Positions 1-10,041 of a stretch of 64,000 nt of DNA are shown here, piece after piece. Position numbers and translations under genes: made by a program. Source of the stretch: Drechslerella dactyloides. Lineage: Eukaryota; Ascomycota; Orbiliomycetes; Orbiliales; Orbiliaceae. Each line of letters starts with the position of its first letter. Position 1 is the first letter of the stretch. Under the pieces are notes generated by a model that did no database searches, was not told the origin of the DNA, and was given only the letters and a program-made list of their open reading frames with translations. Location: contig JAGTWJ010000011.1 of NCBI GenBank assembly GCA_020064725.1, forward strand, positions 1,240,001-1,304,000, given 5' to 3'.

Positions 1-1555
1 CACGTTCACAACCTTATCGAACCCTCCCGTAACGAAATACTTCCCGCGATCCCCCATCTCGATCTCCCCATCCTCCAGCCGCCGACCCGTGCTCACGCCG
101 CCCTCGAAGAACCGCACGTCGCTCACGAGACCCGTGTGTGCGCCAATGGTCGATATGCAGCGCATCTTCCGCACATCCCACACCTTGACCGTCGCGTCCG
201 CCGACGCGCTGACGACCTGGTACCCGTTCGGGGAGAACGCCAGCCCGTGGATCTCGCGGATATGGCCGTCGAGAATCTGCACCGTTCGGCCCGTGCGGAC
301 ATCCCACACGCGGCCGATGGCGTCAAGACCGGCGGTTGCAACCAGCGCTCCGTCGCATTGGAACGAGATCGCGAACACTTCCCGCGAATGACCTTCCTGT
401 AGCTGCAGCTCCGTTGTCGTTTCCACGTCCCAGAGCCGCCACGTCGTATCGTACGACGCGGAGCCAACGTACCGTCCGGACGGGTGATACTCGACCCGGC
501 ACACTCTCGCATTGTGGCCGAGCAAGCTGGCGACGGGGGTGTCCTGCTTCATGTTCCACAGGTGTATATCGCCCTCGCCGCCGCCGGAAACCAAACACGG
601 CGCATCCTCCGATAGCCCTTCCATCGGCGACCAGGATATACCCCCGACTTTATCCGTATGTCCCCGCAGCGTCTTGAGGACGTTCATGTATGGGACCGAC
701 AGGATCCGGATGCCGCCGTCCCAGTTCCCCGCCGCGATGACCTTGGAGTCGTTCGAGAACCGCGTTATCGAAACGGGGCGGTCGCCGGCAAGCTGCGACC
801 CGAGGAGATTGTACCCCGCCAACCGGTCTTTGATTTCCTTGCGATGCTTGCTGTGCTGCGATAACGTGACCGTCGACTCTCCCAGCTGGAGCTGGCGTCT
901 GTCCCTCGCGCGCTCGAGCGAGAACTGCGCGATCCACTGCCGCGCGGCAAGCAGCTCGGGTATACCCTCCGTGTAGAACTCCTCTTCGACATCTTCGTCG
1001 CCTTCCCCGGCTTCCTCGTCCGCATCGGCCATGGAGACGTCCTCGCCGTCCCTGACTTCCTTCCTCTCCGCTTCGTCCAGCTGCGCGGCAAGCAGGGTGC
1101 GTAGCCGGTCTCGTCGCTCGCTCTTCCCCTCGCCGAAGAGCGTGATTGGCTCGCCGATTTCGCGGAGCTTTGCGCGGACGCGGCCATCGTCGGTGGGGAC
1201 TGTGATTGCGGCCGCGCGCTTCTTCTTGTCGAACTGCTGCATGATGGCCGACGCTTTCTCCGGCGCGATGCCGGAGATGTTGCTGTTTATCACGTAATCA
1301 TGGTCGGTAGCTGTGTCGCCAAAGTTAGCTCCGCAATCGAGTCGTATTGTCGGGGCTTGCAGCCAGTTTGGAGAGGTGTAGGGAGGGTGCACGTACGGAC
1401 TTGGTCGATTGACATTCCCATATCCTCATCTTCATCTTGCTGCAGATGTGAGTATACACGTCAGAAGTTCCCGAGCGGCTGCTATGCGTGGACAATCGCG
1501 GTGGAAGGGGGAGACTCACGATTTCTTCGACGTAGGCGCGTCGTGCCGGATGCAT
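1..1555 (-). CDS. PRP4: U4/U6 snRNP protein Prp4, WD40 (3' end off window)
   Basis: Pre-mRNA splicing factor of the U4/U6 and tri-snRNP. Exons read as complement(1..1355, 1397..1439, 1520..1555); the protein continues past the left edge. It begins MHPARRAYVEEI, followed by an acidic stretch and the PRP4/SFM homology region: a helix containing APEKASAIMQQFDKKKR, then TDDGRVRAKLREIGEPITLF and GEGKSERRDRL, which is diagnostic of Prp4/PRPF4. WD40 repeats follow from about position 730 leftward (LRGHTDKVGGISWSP, LLGHNARVCRVEYHP, LEGHSREVFAIS-like, LDGHIREIHGLAFSP). The first two introns are 80 and 41 nt; both preserve phase. The 41-nt intron is near the lower size limit, so that boundary is the least certain part. 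It shares a roughly 500-bp divergent promoter with the dynein intermediate chain gene. Confidence 0.9.
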
Positions 1556-2064
1556 CTTGAGACCGTTACCGCGCGTGCACGGACCGAAGAGGCGTGAAAT
1601 TAGGATCTATGCGGCTGGAGCGACTGTCGTAGCCGTGAGTAGCGTGTGCGAGTGTCCGTAGGAGCGCTATGTGCGGCGTGGAGGTTGGTGACGATGGAGA
1701 TCGCGAAGAGTCAGAATTTGGTGGTGCTACAGTTGAGGTATAACATGTTCCCGGGGATAGCTGGCGTCCCCCGGGCGTTATCCCCGGGACTCGGGAGCTA
1801 GAAGTGCCCGGCCAACCAGCAACCGCGAGCAGCTCCACGACGTCCTCCTCCTTCGCGCATCACGAACCTCCTTTCGCGACCATCCGTTCGGCTTCACCAT
1901 CAATCACCCCCCTTGCCGTCGTCCGTCCGCTGCACCGCTATCATCTCCACCTACCACGCCAATCGCCACCCATCAATCGGCGCCCGCAGCAGCAGCATCT
2001 GCTAGCCGCCACGATTCCCTGCTCGTACTTTGCCGCAGTCGACCTCCGCGTCCTCAACTACAAG
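1556..2064. promoter_or_regulatory. Divergent intergenic region PRP4 / dynein intermediate chain
   Basis: About 0.5 kb between two divergently transcribed genes, so it must carry both promoters. The part next to the dynein gene (1800-2060) is C-rich, as is usual for a fungal 5' leader. A short inverted element, ccccgggg-like with gataac/gttatc arms, lies at about 1750-1790. I recognise no defined factor site. Confidence 0.4.
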
Positions 2065-4367
2065 ATGAGCTCCCGCAAGGAAGAAATCCTGGCAAAGCGC
2101 GCCAAACTGGAGGCCCTCAAGCGGCAGCGTGAGGCCCGGCAATCGCACTTCTCCACCTCGCGATCCGGTGAAACAGAAGTACGTCGCCTCCATATCCCAC
2201 CCCGCCTACCTACACACCCTCCTCTATCCCCTCAGATATAACCCTACCTTCCTTATCCTCCTTCATATGTACTCCAAAAAAACAAAAACGTAGCTGACCA
2301 TCCGGTCCCTTCGCTCTATCTGCACTATCTAATCAACAGTTCGCATCTCCACAAGCAGTCCGCGCGTCCACCCGCATCGAAGACCGGCGGTCCGACATCG
2401 ATAGTCTCGTTCGCGACCTAATCGGCGAGGGACGACCCGGCTCCACCGGCCCGGGCAGCAGAGGCAGCAGACCGACCTCCGTGCTTAGTGCCGCGGAGAG
2501 CAACGTCTCCGAGCTCACCTCGCCCCAGTACGCGCCGCCACCGCTCCAACCCCAGTACGGGAATCTATTCCGTGGGTATACATCTACACTCGCGCCGGCC
2601 AGGGCTAACACCTAATTCTCCATATGAACTCGCAGAACCGATTCATCCCAGCACACCGTCTCGTACCAGGTGTTGACTACCGTTGCACCAACGGTAATCT
2701 ACGACGCGCCACCGTCCGCCACCAAGGAAATCGTCACGTACAGCAAGCAGGTGCAGACCACAGAGTCATGGCTGTCAACCGGTGTCGGCACGGACGACAT
2801 CGAGGTCGACGTGGCCGGCGAGTCCAGCACCGCGGCAACAGCTAAAGCCGACGAGGAGCTCAAAGAGCGGATACGGCAGCTGGAGGAGGAAATCGCAGCT
2901 CTCCAGCTCTCCGACGGCAAGCCCGCCGACGAGCTCCCCAACGGCACCAAGCCGACCCCGAAGGTCCGGGAGCTCGACGACGAGGAGAAGACGCGCATCA
3001 CGACCACCGATGAGTTCGCCGACTTTATCGAGCGCTCGACAAAGGTGATGGAACGCGCCCTCGACCAAGACTACGACATCCTCGCCGACTACGGCCTCGG
3101 CCTCAGCAACGCGGACGAGGACTCCTCCGGCCGCAAGATCAAAGAAACCATCCAATTCTACTCGGAGCGGTGGTCCAAGAAGCGCATCGTCTCGGACATC
3201 CACTTCTCCCCCAAATTCCCCGAGCTCGTGCTGGCCTCCTACACCAAGAACCCGTCCGCGCCGCACGACCCGAACGGCCTCGTCCAAGTCTGGAACGTCC
3301 ACCTGCACGACCGCCCGGAGTACATCTTCCACGCGCAGTCCGACGTCCTCACCGCCCGCTTCAGCCCCTACCACCCGAACCTGATCGTCGGCGGCGCGTA
3401 CTCGGGCCAAGTGCTAATCTGGGACACCCGCGCCAAATCCCAGTCCGTGCTGCGCAGCCCGCTGACGGGGTCAGGGCACTCGCACCCAGTCTACGACGTC
3501 TCCGTCGTCGGCACGCAGAACGCCAACAATATAATCAGCTGCTCGACCGACGGCCTCGTCTGCGGGTGGTCGATGGACATGCTGGCCAACCCGCTCGAGG
3601 TCCTCGAACTCACCTCCCCGTCACCGGGGCGCAACGACGACCTCGCGCCGACCTGCATGGCTTTTCCACATTCTGACCCGACGTACTTTCTCGTCGGCAC
3701 GGAAGAAGGCGGGATATACCCCTGCCACCGCTACGACCGCGCGGGCGCCAAAGCGGGTGTCGAGCCGCGCATCTCCTACCGCGGACACGCAGCACCCATC
3801 ATGTCGATTGACTTCCACCCGGTCAAGGGGCCCGTGGACTTTGGCGACCTCATCCTCAGCGCGAGTCTTGACTGGTCGGTAAAGCTGTGGAAGGCGCGGC
3901 CGCCAGCGGCGACAGCGGCAGCGGTGGTCCCCGGTTCGCAGCCGCAGGTCGCGACGCCGCTGCTCGATTTTCCCAGGGAAGACGTCGTGTACGATGCGAA
4001 ATGGTCGCCGGTGAAGCCGGGTGTGTTTGCGCTCGTCGACGGCGCGGGTAGTTTGGAAGTGTGGGATCTGACCGTCGACACGGAGGTGCCCGTTGCGAAG
4101 ACGCAGCCGACGGCTCGTCCTGGTGCGACGAGCCTGCTGACGCGCAGTCTGAATAAGCTGGCGTGGGAGGAGGTCGACGGGCGCAAGATCGCGGTCGGCG
4201 GGCTAGATTCTACGGTGACGATATTCGAGGTGGGTAATGACCTCGGCGGGGCGGAGAACGCGCGCGGCGACGAGTGGGGGTCTATGAAGAAGCTGATCGG
4301 GAAGGCCGAGGCTGGCGGCATGTACGGCGGCAGCATGGGCGGCGGTGTGACGAATGGCGCCACGTGA
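2065..4367 (+). CDS. nudI: Cytoplasmic dynein intermediate chain, WD40
   Basis: Non-catalytic subunit of cytoplasmic dynein that links cargo/dynactin to the motor. Exons 2065..2178, 2340..2575, 2636..4367 (693 codons with the stop); introns of 161 and 60 nt keep phases 0 and 2. The N-terminus MSSRKEEILAKRAKLEALKR is the charged helix that binds p150-dynactin in this family. It is followed by a Ser-rich linker with the conserved block RRSDIDSLVRDLIGEG and a segment matching the light-chain-binding region (SQHTVSYQVL; TYSKQVQTTESW). The C-terminal half is a WD40 propeller (for example VQVWNVHLHDRPEYIF, VLIWDTRAKSQSVL, LSASLDWSVKLWKA, LEVWDLTVDTEVPV). The length fits fungal orthologues. Family assignment is very secure; the symbol is borrowed from Aspergillus nidulans. 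Confidence 0.95.
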
Positions 4368-5203
4368 ACAGTTTTATCAATTAACCATCGGGTGGATTTT
4401 ACCAATGTGCGCAAGGGCTTGAAATGTATGTATGTATGAAGGGCCGGTTTGGCGTTGGACATCGTGTAGCAGTCGGTAATATTTAGTGTAATAGTGTATA
4501 CCAAGCTGCCTTTTGAAAATTATATCACGCAATCAACAGACCCAGTTACCGTACACCCAATACGGACTCCGGCGTCAAGCTTCACGACTGCATAGAATCA
4601 CCACTGTCTCATATAAGATATTGGACAAACTGTATTATCATTACCAGACCCGATCGATCGCCCGCCAGATCCAGCCATCTAGCCAATATACCGACTACCA
4701 TACATAAAAAATTTTAGTATAGAGTGGTCTCGCGGGGTATAGAGGCAAAAACCGCACCATATCTAATATACACATCTGATCGAAGAAAAATTCAAATTCA
4801 ATACGCGCATGTACCCGCCCGTCATATGCATATAAGTACTTATCTACTGAACACCAAATCCCACATGCAGGAGATAAGATAACATCATAAAAACGTAGTC
4901 TCGAGATAAAAACAAACACCCACGCATCCGCATCACCGGACAAGACAAAAGAATCCCATCGTAAACATACTGACGTACATAAAGTACAAGATGAACACTA
5001 TATCGGCCGGAGTATCGGTGTCGTTAAGATTGATGTTTTTCCGTGACAAGGAAGAGATAGGTAGATTGGAGAGGTGGATAAGATGGCGTGGATGAGAGGC
5101 GGTTTCGATACCGGCCGACGACGTGGTAGCTGGATGAAAGCTGCTGCGTATCCGATAGAAAAACCGGACGGCGAGCTAGTCCATAGTGCAAAGGTGTATA
5201 AAA
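4368..5203. other. Convergent 3' intergenic region
   Basis: Between the 3' ends of the dynein intermediate chain (plus) and the PP2C phosphatase (minus). It is A+T-rich and contains only short unsupported reading frames; presumably both polyadenylation regions are here. Nothing else is recognised. Confidence 0.5.
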
Positions 5204-7276
5204 CTACAACCTCGGACTCGGTGCGCCGGGCCCGCCGCCACCGGGAAGTATCCCGCGCAACGGCTCCTCCCAGTACGCGGCCGCATCAACCTTTGGCGGT
5301 TCCTCCTGCTTCGGCGGCGCCGGTGGCGCCTGCTGCTTCTCGACCGTCGGTGGAGGCGGTGGCGGCGTCTCCTTCGGCGGAGGATCCGTCGTCGAGTCTG
5401 TCGTCGTCGTGCTCTCGGACGTCGTTGTCTCCGTCGTCGTCGTAGTCTTGACGGCCGGCACAGCCCACTACAGCCAGTCAGTCAATACAACTCTCCACCG
5501 TGTACGAAGAAAGAGAAATGTAGGACATACCTCGACGACCACGCAGCAGAGCACGCAGATATCATCCCTCTTGCCGCCATGGTACACCTCGCCCGGGAAA
5601 TACCGCCTCACCTCCTTGGCGAACGGCCCGTCAATCTTGGTGTTCACGCTGATATCCTTCGCTCGAGACGCAACCTTGCGCGCGATCACGCTCTGCACCG
5701 CCTTCTCCGGCGTGGCGATCTCCTCGTCGACGATGCTGGACAGGTTCGGCCCGACTTGTATTCCCTGCCCGGACTCCACCCACCCACCCGTGGTGACCAT
5801 CTCGTTCGAGACGAGCCGTAGCACGTCCTGCGCCGATAGGTTATCCCAGAGGCCGTCCGTCGCGAAGATTATGACGTCGCCGTGCTGCAGCTCGTGCTGC
5901 TCGACGGCTGCGTCTCGCGGGCGGTCGCTGATCGGTACGGGCCCGCCAAACTTGCGCGCCTGCTCGACGACCTCCTGCGAGATGACGGAGAGCTGGAAGG
6001 GGGTGTTGAAGGCGTGCGTCTGCGGCTGCGAGGTGTGGTGCACGCGGCCCGCGCGCAGTATCACAAACCCAGAGTCGCCGAGACTACAGCAAGTATCCGT
6101 TAGCTAGAGTGGATGGAACATATGCATAGACGCGATCCAATATAGAGCGAATATACGTACTTTGCGGCCTCGAGCATGCCGTCCGGCTTTGCGACCCCGA
6201 CGCACGCGGTGCTGCCGCCGCCGGCGATGTTGGGATTGTTGCAAGCCGACAGATAGCCCGCCTCTATCAGCATGTCCGCCGCCATCGGCGCCTCGGAATG
6301 GTACGATACCTCCGCCATGTCCTCGCAGAGCGTATGCGAAAAGTCCGCTGAATCGATCCCGTTCATCGAATACCCGCCGACCCCGTCCGCCTGCACACAA
6401 CCAGTCAGTAAACCCGCATCCCTAACATGCTCCCAAGCGAATAGCAGAAGCGAAGAGAAGAAAGAAGAAGGGAAGACATACCACGCCGAACGCGACGGCA
6501 CCGGTATCGCTGACCCGGCTGACGAAAAACGCATCCTGCCCGGTCTTGGGCCTGCTCCGCTTCCTCGCCGCCCAGTTTTCCTCAAAGGCAACCCTCTTGT
6601 ACGGGCTAAAGTTGAAGACGTTGCTCGGATCCCACCGCTTGCTCTTGGACACGTACGAGACGCTGATGTTGTACTGGAACGTGCGCCCGGTCGCGGGGTC
6701 CTCGGAGTCCGTTACCGTCGTGGATTCCGGCGCGTTCGCCGGCGGCGGTGCAGGCTGGGGCTCCGGCGACGTTGCGCGGTTCGTGTACGAAGGGCCGGGC
6801 GAGGGGGAGCCGCCGTAGCAGAGGGTGGGGAGGGAGTTGCGGCGTAGGTTCTGCGGGAAGATGAGGATGCGGGTCGACGGGCGGGATGGCGACTGCGAGA
6901 GCGTGTGGAGGCCGTTGGAGGATGACGATAGGGCTGGTTCGAGGGTGTGGCGTGTGGGAAAGTGGTCGCGAATGTCCCTTGCAGAGGCCACGAGGACGGC
7001 CGGTCGAGAGAGGGCGGAGAGCGCCCGGGCTGGGATGACGAACGAGCGCAGCATGGCCGGCTCCTCTAGAGGATCGTGGTCGGTATCGTGGTCGGTATCG
7101 TCCGGTGCGGAGAGCAGATGGTCGTCGTCGTCGTCGGGGTCCAGCAGGCCGAGGGAGAGCAGCAGAGCGTCGAGCTCGGGATAGGTGCGGTACGGCTTGA
7201 CGGCGGCGGCAAGAGCGGCGGTAGACGATGGAGGAGGCGGAGAGTTGGTGAACGCGACATTGGATCCGGCAGCCAT
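5204..7276 (-). CDS. PTC7: PP2C-type Ser/Thr phosphatase, Ptc7 family (mitochondrial)
   Basis: Mn/Mg-dependent protein phosphatase. In yeast and animals Ptc7/PPTC7 acts in mitochondria on coenzyme Q biosynthesis and mitophagy factors. Exons complement(5204..5467, 5531..6083, 6161..6390, 6482..7276), phase-consistent, 614 codons with the stop. Catalytic signatures in order: TGQDAFF, FGVADGVGGY, GGGSTACVGV, NLGDSGFVI, NTPFQLSVI, DVIIFATDGLWDN, GGKRDDICV; the metal-binding aspartates are all present. The first ATG (7276) gives a 74-residue acidic leader. Met75 (7054) opens MLRSFVIPARALSALSRPAV, a typical basic, amphipathic mitochondrial presequence, so 7054 may be the main start. After the last PP2C strand there is an unusual 85-residue tail rich in Thr, Pro and Lys/Glu (poly-P run), encoded by its own exon. 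Confidence 0.9.
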
Positions 7277-7569
7277 TCAGCAGACCATTCTCGGGCGTCT
7301 TTCTGTTGCGAGGGCGATTGAGGGATCACGGCGATGCTCTGCGGCGGGATTGAAGCTGTGGTTGATTACTTCACGATGCTGGCGGCGCTTTGGTCGGAGG
7401 CGGCCTTTGTTTTGGCAGCTGGGCGCAGCTCATTGGCCCAGCCACACGCCGCCCGCGTAGCGACCACGAGAAATGCGTGGCATCACCACCATTATTACTT
7501 GACTGTTGACAACGATGAAATACATCTCGAAAGCACCCACGCCGGAGAAATGCGCCGCATAAATACAAT

Positions 7570-9287
7570 TCACAGCTCGTCGTGCCCGCCAGCTGCCGCC
7601 TCTTGACGATTGGCAGCATCACCAGCAGCAGCACCACCAGCAGCAGGTGCATTATTACCCTCTCCCCCCGCCATGGCCCTCGCGCCGGCCTGGACCGCCA
7701 TCCTCGCAAACTCCTCCATGTCAATGTTCTCGCCGCCCTCCAGCAGCTCCGCGTCAAACTCGATCTCCTGCACCATCACCAGCTGCTCCCGTCCGTCCTG
7801 GTCGACAACCATATACGTCTCCTTCTCGTCCTCCTTGCCCTTCTTCTTCCCGTTCGTCTGCGGCTTGCTGATCCTGAACGGCACCTTCTTCCCCTTGCCC
7901 GTCCCCTTCAAATTCTCGCCCCCAGCGCCGTCCTTCCCCTTCCCCGCTGCTGCCTCCCCTGCACCCGTACCGGCAGCGCCCAGCTTGTCCTGAATCTCGC
8001 GGTTGAGCTCGATCCCAACCAGATCCAACAGATTCTGCAGATTCTGCTCCTTGCGCACCTTTTCCGCCCGGTACTCGCGGATGCGCGCCTCGTTCATCAC
8101 CTCGACGCACTCGATCGTGTTCGCCTGGCTGTCCGCCGGCGGCTGGAACGCCGGGTCGCTGCACAGCCGCGGCGTGTACACGACCATCAGGTAGCAGCAC
8201 GTCGTCACCTCCTTGATGAAACCAATCCTGTCCGTCGACGCATGCGGCGCGCAGTGATACTATATATCATAGACCCTCACGCCATTAGCTTAGCCCTCCC
8301 CGTGATATATCCGCCGCCGTACACACGGGTGAATAGATGTATGTGTATACGCACCTGCAGCTCGATCCGCCGCTCCTTCCCCGTGATATCGCACAGTGTG
8401 CCCCCCGCCAGCTTCTGCACAAGATACTTCAACTCCCCGTTCGCCTGCAATTCCATCACCGCCGCCCCCACGGCCCCACCCGCCCCACCCGCCTCCTTCG
8501 CCTCCTTCGCCGCAACCTCCATCTTCGCATCGCGATCCGGCACCGCCGCCCGGCCGAGTATATAACTCGCCGCAGCAGGATCCTCCTTCGGCGGAATGGT
8601 AGGCAATCCGTTCGCCGGCGGCAGCTGATGGAACTGCTTGATGTAATCCCCGTAGCAAAAGCTGTAACTCCACCACCCGCTGATGAAATACAGACACTTC
8701 CCCTCCAGTCCCCTCAGCAGCTCGGTACCCGCCACGGTAGCCCTCGCGAGCTCCTTCTCCTCGTCGCTTTTATTCTTCCGCCGCTCCGTCGCGTTGAGCT
8801 TCGGCGGCGGCTGCACGATCGGTATCGAGCACACGTATCGCTTGCCGTTCATCCGCATCGGCTCGTAGACGACTTGCTGCCCCAGCGCGTCGTTCTCAAA
8901 GGGCCCGCCCGTCCGCGCGTGCGTTGCGCCGACGTCCGTGTTTTCGTTCTCATCGACCGGTGATGGATCCGATGAGGCGGCGGGCGCTTGGCCTGCCTGC
9001 TGCCGTTCTTTGAGCGCCATGTACGCGATCTTGCGGTCCGCTTCTTCCTCCGTGATGTACGAGTCCGGCGAATCCGGGAACCGGACTTCATACTATAATA
9101 CCCACACCCCCACAACCTATCAGCGATCCACAATTCAAAGCCGTATAAATATAGTAGAGTAGAGTGGTAGAAATACCTGCGGGTAGGCTAACAAGTCCTC
9201 CTGCACGCTAAACATGGCGTTCACCCCATTCCGCGCCGTAACCGCCACCAGCGCCGCCGCCCACGCCGTCGACGACAGCCGCACCAT
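7570..9287 (-). CDS. YOS9: ERAD lectin Yos9/OS-9 with HDEL retention signal
   Basis: ER luminal lectin that reads trimmed N-glycans on misfolded glycoproteins and passes them to the HRD ubiquitin ligase. Exons complement(7570..8259, 8355..9092, 9177..9287), 513 codons with the stop. The start MVRLSSTAWAAALVAVTA is a signal peptide. The MRH lectin domain is complete across exons 2-3: KRYVCSIP, GKCLYFISGWWSYSFCYG (the tryptophan/tyrosine sugar-binding strand), GGTLCDI, then KERRIELQYHCAPHASTDR and IKEVTTCCYLMVVYTPRLC, which carry the Glu, Tyr and disulphide cysteines expected. The intron between Gln and Tyr of ELQ|YHC interrupts this block. After a Gly/Ala/Glu-rich tail the protein ends HDEL, a textbook ER retrieval signal that independently confirms frame, splice sites and stop. 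Confidence 0.95.
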
Positions 9288-10041
9288 CGTCGCCTGGAGA
9301 TGATCGATGAAAAGGGTTCAGGAACGTCCGCTCAATTGATGAAGAGTGTATAATATAAGCTAGCTTCCAGGCTTATACGCAAGCGATATCAGCCGTCTAG
9401 GATGTATAGCATGGCGGTCGTGCATGCGGTGGCGATGGATGGATGGATGCTGATATCAATGCTGCCGTCACGTCAGTCGTTCGAGTTGTCTGTCGTGAGC
9501 GTTGGGTTGCCTGCTCGTTAAACGTGGCCGCAAGCACAATTACCCGCCCATTGCAACCGCCCAGCCCGCCCACTATAATAATGATATCACACCCTCAACT
9601 GCACTCGAGAATTCGTGAATTCAGATTCGATATCGAATTCCGGTAAAAGTACAGAAAAGAAGCTTGTAAAGTACAAGTGCAACTAGTAAACACCCTTTTT
9701 TTTTGGCTTTTTCCAATAAGAATATAGTCTCGCCGCCAGACGGCCACATCCGGAGACCCAGCCCATCTCGCATCCCCCAGACTTCATCATAAAAAAAAAG
9801 AGAAAAGAAACAGCATGACAGATACAGAAAAAAAGATGACACCAGCATGCAAGTCCCGCGCCGACCAGCGCGAGCCAAAGATAAAGCCCACAAGAGCCGC
9901 CCGCCTCCAAATCCAAACCCGCAAAATCAACGTCTATCCCCCTCCTCCTCTTATCTCGTATGGCTTGCGAGACAATCCTCCTCCTCCTCGAAACCCGAAC
10001 TTGTAAGCAGTCTTGTCCAAAAGATCTCCCGCGCGCATAAA
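9288..10041. other. Intergenic region between YOS9 5' end and ARS2 3' end
   Basis: Holds the YOS9 promoter (next to 9288) and the ARS2 3' untranslated region. It contains A-runs at about 9690-9810 and an EcoRI-like repeat cluster (gaattc three times near 9608-9640). No gene seen. Confidence 0.45.

Noticed and set aside
3776..4504. 242-residue minus-strand frame opposite the dynein intermediate chain
   Set aside because: Shadow of the WD40 region and 3' end; no domain of its own.
7582..8565. 327-residue plus-strand frame opposite YOS9
   Set aside because: Antisense shadow of two YOS9 exons, running through the intron; Arg/Leu-rich and without domain features.
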